From JALEFZ01 sp038527485 (GTDB taxonomy: Bacteria > Bacteroidota > Bacteroidia > J057): 64,000 bases of DNA. The position numbers and the translations under genes are program-made. The DNA lies in assembly GCA_038527485.1 (NCBI GenBank), contig JBCBFT010000015.1, positions 27,871 through 91,870 of the forward strand, in the 5' to 3' direction. The notes below the pieces were generated by a model. The model did not search any database. It saw only the letters and a program-made list of their open reading frames with translations, and was not told the origin of the DNA. The stretch's first letter is position 1, and every line of letters starts with the position of its first letter. This document shows, one piece after another, positions 60,336-64,000 of the stretch.

Positions 60336-61012
60336 GCAGACACATTAGCTTAGGTCTGCTAAAGATGCATCAATCGAAGATAATGTGCTAAAAGGCCTAT
60401 CTCAAATTGCGTAAAAAATGTATTCTTCCCCCACAATACGTATTCATAGTGCCCCGTTAATAACTGGCTAGGCACGAAAAGCGATACCCATCGATAGGTT
60501 TTTCTTCGCTTTTGGACTTGGAGGCCTACGATCCAAAGTTTCGTAAGAAAGGTTTGCCCCGTGGTACGGCTTATCCGAACCCATTAATGTTCCAAAGATA
60601 CTTTGGCTAGACACACTTTATTCTGCTTTGGTAATAAACGCAAATTCGTGATTTGCTGTGCCAACAGGTATAGAGTCGTTTTGAGTGGCGAAATAGATGA
60701 CTGAATGGAGATAATATTCAGCTTAGTTTATTTTTTTGAATTACATATTACCTGATTGCGAATTAAGAATCTGCAATGTCAAAAATCATAACCTTTTGTT
60801 TTTCATATACTTATATGACCATTTTTTGCTTAAAAAGTCAACTGATTTTATCAAAAGAGAATTTCCCCATTCACCCAAAGTATCCTCCGTTCAAGCCCAC
60901 TTTATTTCCCATTCAGAAATAATGCCTGACATTTTTCTCAGCCAAACGTCATATTAGTATCGTCAAACAAACCCAAACACCAAACATCCTTCACCTAAAT
61001 AACACCAACGAC
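60336..61012. other. 677-base intergenic region with a possible gene remnant
   Basis: No complete gene. On the minus strand, an ORF without start codon runs from about 60600 to a stop at 60359-60361 (about 80 codons, encoding for example KLWIVGLQVQKRRKTYRW) and is described as a finding. AAAAGCGA (60477-60484) and TCGCTTTT (60506-60513) form a hairpin. The right part (60700-61012) is AT-rich leader of the gene at 61013. Confidence 0.45.
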
Positions 61013-62284
61013 ATGAAAAGCTTTACTTTATCTCTCGCGTTCCTGTTTATCATCCATCTTGCTTCGGCAGAGCACACGCTTTACTCTACAGGATTGGGAG
61101 ATGGGAACTGGGACGATCCTCTCTGCTGGAAGGATGAAAATGGTGTGCAACCTGCACAGGCTCCTCAGCCAGATGATCATGTCGTCATCAACCATTATCT
61201 TACCCACTTTATAGAAGGTGACTACACACACCACGGAAATATCACCATCGGAAGCAGTGGCGTATACGAAATTTTTTCTTTTGCTGCGAAAAGTAGCCGC
61301 TACATCTATCAAGGAAACAGGCTCATGGTCGCAGGAAGTATGGTAGCCACCCTCCCACTAGAGCTTCGCCAAGAATCGTCCCATACAATGGGCATGATCT
61401 ACTTAGCCCCCCAAGGTCACTTAACACTTGTCGAAAATCTGTATGTCTCAGGTGGTCTCTACCTAGAACGTGGCATTTGTGGGTCTCTCCACGTCTACCA
61501 AGATTTATATCTAGAAAAAGATAAAGCTCAGATCTGGGGCCAAGGACGTATCATCGTAGAAGGAGCCGTAAGCGCAACAGAAAACGGCGTCCGCTTAGAA
61601 AATGTAGATGCAGTGCACGGCATTGTAGAGGGTCAGACGAGTAAAAATATCTCTTTTTATCGCAACCTGACAGGATGTGCAGACCTCAAAGGACAATCCA
61701 TGACAGGAGAAGCAGAAGAAGATCTGACAGGACGTATCTCTGCATTTGCAGTAGTACGTCAGGGTAATCAAGTCCAAATCGACTGGACAAGCACGTACGA
61801 GTGGATCAGCCAAAGCTTCATCATCGAACGCTCTACTGATGGTAAACTTTTTGAAACCATCGGCGAGGTGGAAGCATCTGGTACACACTTCCAGCAATAC
61901 ACATTCATAGATAGCAATCCTAGTGATCTTCAAGTATTCTACCGTGTACGTCACATCTTAGAATCAGGAGAGCCTGTTTACTCGGCCATGCATGCTGTAA
62001 GCCCTACCAGCTTCTTCGAAAACTCAGGAGAAATCATCGCGTATCCCAACCCTGTGAAGCAAGGAGAAGCCCTATACCTTGATGCCAAAGGGTGGACGCC
62101 AGGTGCCAAAGTAAAAATCACCATCAAAAACTTGATGGGACAGACAGTGCATCGTCAGACTTCATTTGTAGATGGTGCCGGAAACGCGACGATCAAAGTG
62201 AAAACTCCTCGTCGTACAGGAAACTTCTTCATCACACTGCGTCAGGGTGACCGTACACAGACACAACAAGTAGAAGTACAATAA
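61013..62284 (+). CDS. Secreted T9SS cargo protein with C-terminal sorting domain
   Basis: A 423-residue exported protein with signal MKSFTLSLAFLFIIHLASA. The first half (about 20-215) repeats beta-helix-like strands (GDGNWDDPLCWKDENGVQPAQAPQPDDHVVIN, HHGNITIGSSGVYEIF, LYVSGGLYLERG, GQGRIIVEGAV), like pectin-lyase or G8-type fold proteins. A middle fibronectin-like segment (AVVRQGNQVQIDWTSTYEWISQSFIIERSTDG) is followed by a T9SS type A sorting domain from about 340 (IIAYPNPVKQGEALYLDA, VKITIKNLMGQTVHRQ). It is exported by the Por system and likely surface attached. Function unknown. Confidence 0.85.
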   Translation: MKSFTLSLAFLFIIHLASAEHTLYSTGLGDGNWDDPLCWKDENGVQPAQAPQPDDHVVINHYLTHFIEGDYTHHGNITIGSSGVYEIFSFAAKSSRYIYQGNRLMVAGSMVATLPLELRQESSHTMGMIYLAPQGHLTLVENLYVSGGLYLERGICGSLHVYQDLYLEKDKAQIWGQGRIIVEGAVSATENGVRLENVDAVHGIVEGQTSKNISFYRNLTGCADLKGQSMTGEAEEDLTGRISAFAVVRQGNQVQIDWTSTYEWISQSFIIERSTDGKLFETIGEVEASGTHFQQYTFIDSNPSDLQVFYRVRHILESGEPVYSAMHAVSPTSFFENSGEIIAYPNPVKQGEALYLDAKGWTPGAKVKITIKNLMGQTVHRQTSFVDGAGNATIKVKTPRRTGNFFITLRQGDRTQTQQVEVQ

Positions 62285-62295
62285 GATTATAGATT

Positions 62296-62374
62296 AAAAA
62301 ATAGCCAGGGCGCGTAGGCCATCATCTGAAGGAATTACTTGCAGCAGACAGCCCCTTTCTCAGCGCTATTTTTT
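62296..62374 (+). other. Long-range stem enclosing structured spacer after the T9SS gene
   Basis: AAAAAATAGC (62296-62305) and GCTATTTTTT (62365-62374) are exact inverted repeats separated by 59 bases that contain a further GGGC/GCCC pair. It could be a structured 3' UTR or a small RNA; it resembles a terminator stem with a large loop. Confidence 0.4.
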
Positions 62375-62420
62375 GCAAAATATCCCGGAAGGATATAAGA
62401 TAGTTTGGAGTTGTTTAGGT

Positions 62421-62446
62421 AGGTGGGCCCATGGCCCACTTTTTTT
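62421..62446 (+). terminator. Rho-independent terminator before nuoM
   Basis: GTGGGCC-CAT-GGCCCAC with a flanking G-U/A-T extension and seven T. It lies about 80 bases before the nuoM ATG and separates it from the T9SS gene. Confidence 0.75.
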
Positions 62447-62525
62447 GTCCCTCTTTATAGAGTCCCTTGGTTGTGAATCATAGGGGAAAGCTCTAACTTG
62501 CTCCCGAATAGCCTGTAACATCTAT

Positions 62526-64000
62526 ATGGGAACAGAGACACACACATTACTCCTCAACATCGTCATATTCACTCCTCTAGTTGGCGTCATACTCATCGCA
62601 CTTCTAGGAGCTAAGCAGTCCAAGTGGATTGCCCTTTTGACGACCTTGATTCCACTTGGGATCACCCTGCAGTTAATGGGCCTAATAGGGGAAGCCACTG
62701 CAGAGAATCATAATTATCTAGGCTTTGCCTCCATCCCGTGGTTTTCACAGCCTGACATTGACATCAAATACATCATTGGTATGGATGGGATGTCGGGTCT
62801 GATGGGATTACTCACAGTGATCCTCTTTCCGCTGATCGTCGGCTACATGTGGACGCGAGACCTTCAGCAATCCAAGCTTTTTTATATGATGCTCCTCCTC
62901 CTACAGACAGGTGTGCTGGGCTTCTTCTTCTCTTTGGATATGCTGGTATTCTATGTCTTCTTTGAGCTAGTCCTTATACCTGGGAGTTTCCTTATCGGGA
63001 TTTGGGGAGATGAAAATCGTGGGAAAGCCTCTCTTAAGTTTTTCATTTATACCCTGGTGGGATCTCTCGTCATGCTGATTGCGATCCTCTACATGGGGAT
63101 ACATGCAGCTTCACTGAAAGAGGGCATCTCATTTACGACAGATTACTTCTTGATACAAGAAGCCATAAAATCAGGTAGTGTTTCTGCCTTGGCGGGTTCT
63201 GCTCAGATGTGGTTACTTGGAGCCTTTGCGATCAGCTTCGCCATCAAAGCTCCGTTGTTTCCCTTTCATACATGGCAGCCTTCTGCTTATGCCTCTTCCT
63301 CTATCGGTGGTTCTATCGTACTGGCAGGGGTCCTATCCAAGATGGGTGCTTATGGCTTTGTGCGCTTCTGCTTGCCCCTCTTCCCCGAGGCGGTGCCTGA
63401 TGCTGCGCCACTTTTAGCAACTTTGGCCGTCATCGGCATTATATACGGTGCCTACATGGCCGTCATCCAGACAGATATCAAGCGCTTAATTGCTTTCTCC
63501 TCGCTTTCTCACATGGGTTTCATTATCCTGGGGGTATTTGCCATGACAGAAGAAGCGCTCGACGGTGCCATTCTTCAGATGTTTGCCCATGGTATCAGCA
63601 CGGCGGCTATGTTCCTCCTAGCAGATATGGTTGAAGTCCGTTTTGGGACGAGAGACATTCGAGACTTGGGGGGAATTGCGGCTTTGGCTCCAGCCTTCAC
63701 TACCATGTTTTTGATTGCTACCATGGCTTCTGTGGGACTGCCAGGTCTCAGTGGGTTTGTGGGAGAATTTCTCATCATGGTAGGTGCGTTTGATTCGGGT
63801 ATTCTCTCTCCGACACTGGCGATAGTGGCAGCGGTGGGCGTCATCTTGGCAGCGGTCTACCTCCTGAATATGTTCAGAAAAGTTATGTTTGGGCCTCGTC
63901 CAGAGGATTCGACACAGACCTTTCCTCCGCTTGCCGTGAATGAATGGTCGATCATGCTTCCCTTGTTGATTCTCATGTTTTGGATCGGCTTATATGCGAC
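62526..64000 (+). CDS. nuoM: NADH-quinone oxidoreductase subunit M, N-terminal part (runs off right edge)
   Basis: At least 491 residues of a proton-pumping antiporter-like subunit from ATG 62526. About 12 membrane helices are seen. Conserved residues present are the TM5 Glu in VFYVFFELVLIPGSFLIGIWG, a Lys in FAIKAPLFPFHTW and another in GVLSKMGAYGFVRF; the HGISTAAMFLLADM and GLPGLSGFVGEF blocks also fit. The loop after FHTW reads QPSAYASSSIGG instead of the common LPDAH..APT pattern. The C-terminal end is outside the window, so completeness is unknown. Confidence 0.93.
   Translation, partial: MGTETHTLLLNIVIFTPLVGVILIALLGAKQSKWIALLTTLIPLGITLQLMGLIGEATAENHNYLGFASIPWFSQPDIDIKYIIGMDGMSGLMGLLTVILFPLIVGYMWTRDLQQSKLFYMMLLLLQTGVLGFFFSLDMLVFYVFFELVLIPGSFLIGIWGDENRGKASLKFFIYTLVGSLVMLIAILYMGIHAASLKEGISFTTDYFLIQEAIKSGSVSALAGSAQMWLLGAFAISFAIKAPLFPFHTWQPSAYASSSIGGSIVLAGVLSKMGAYGFVRFCLPLFPEAVPDAAPLLATLAVIGIIYGAYMAVIQTDIKRLIAFSSLSHMGFIILGVFAMTEEALDGAILQMFAHGISTAAMFLLADMVEVRFGTRDIRDLGGIAALAPAFTTMFLIATMASVGLPGLSGFVGEFLIMVGAFDSGILSPTLAIVAAVGVILAAVYLLNMFRKVMFGPRPEDSTQTFPPLAVNEWSIMLPLLILMFWIGLYA

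Noticed and set aside
60736..60957. 73-codon plus-strand frame before the T9SS gene
   Set aside because: AT-rich leader DNA, no recognisable domain, no ribosome-binding context and biased composition.

Overview
This window is chromosomal DNA from a member of the Bacteroidota, probably a Saprospira- or Cytophaga-like lineage. The evidence is two secreted proteins with type IX secretion (Por) sorting domains, several protein families found mainly in this phylum (DUF6089-like barrels, DUF4159, DUF4905, M61 peptidase, DUF1573), TAnnTTTG-type promoter elements and a flexirubin-free, carotenoid-type pigment cluster. No rRNA, tRNA, CRISPR array or intact transposase was recognised.

Layout. 1-16.4 kb: the start of a photolyase-related gene, small secreted or membrane proteins, an AAA+ ATPase divergent from a giant CHAT-like/TPR membrane protein, a MITE-like structured segment, two copies of a nested palindromic repeat, an M61 aminopeptidase, and a DUF6089 outer-membrane barrel gene broken by an in-frame TAA. 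16.4-24.7 kb: pgi, gcvH, a C-terminal processing protease, and two further outer-membrane barrel genes. 24.7-29.9 kb: an ECF sigma factor followed by a ketocarotenoid cluster (crtB, unknown gene, lycopene cyclase, ispH, crtZ, crtW). It could convert phytoene-derived lycopene to astaxanthin or a related pigment, but it has no phytoene desaturase. 29.9-31.9 kb: an AT-rich RloA/RloB-like two-gene defence module that abuts crtW. 32-39 kb: clpC (with a sigma-54-like promoter), a lone nuoH, and a methyltransferase. 37.9-42.1 kb: a possible oxidative enzyme set of cytochrome P450, DyP-type peroxidase and an unknown protein with an internal duplication.

42-64 kb: mostly housekeeping genes, namely dipeptide epimerase, inositol monophosphatase, secA, a Gfo/Idh/MocA oxidoreductase, tsaB, a GH3/serine-hydrolase fusion, rluB-scpB, a DUF1573 protein, a GT39-type glycosyltransferase, two T9SS cargo proteins, and the start of nuoM at the right edge. 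nuoH and nuoM lie about 26 kb apart, so complex I genes are dispersed here rather than in one operon.

The most interesting items are the CHAT-TPR protein whose expected catalytic cysteine is a leucine, the nonsense codon in one of three related barrel genes, the carotenoid cluster with its regulatory intergenic region, the P450/DyP/unknown trio, the RloAB insertion, and the clpC promoter with a neighbouring palindrome. All functional calls are from reading the sequence only; no database search was run.
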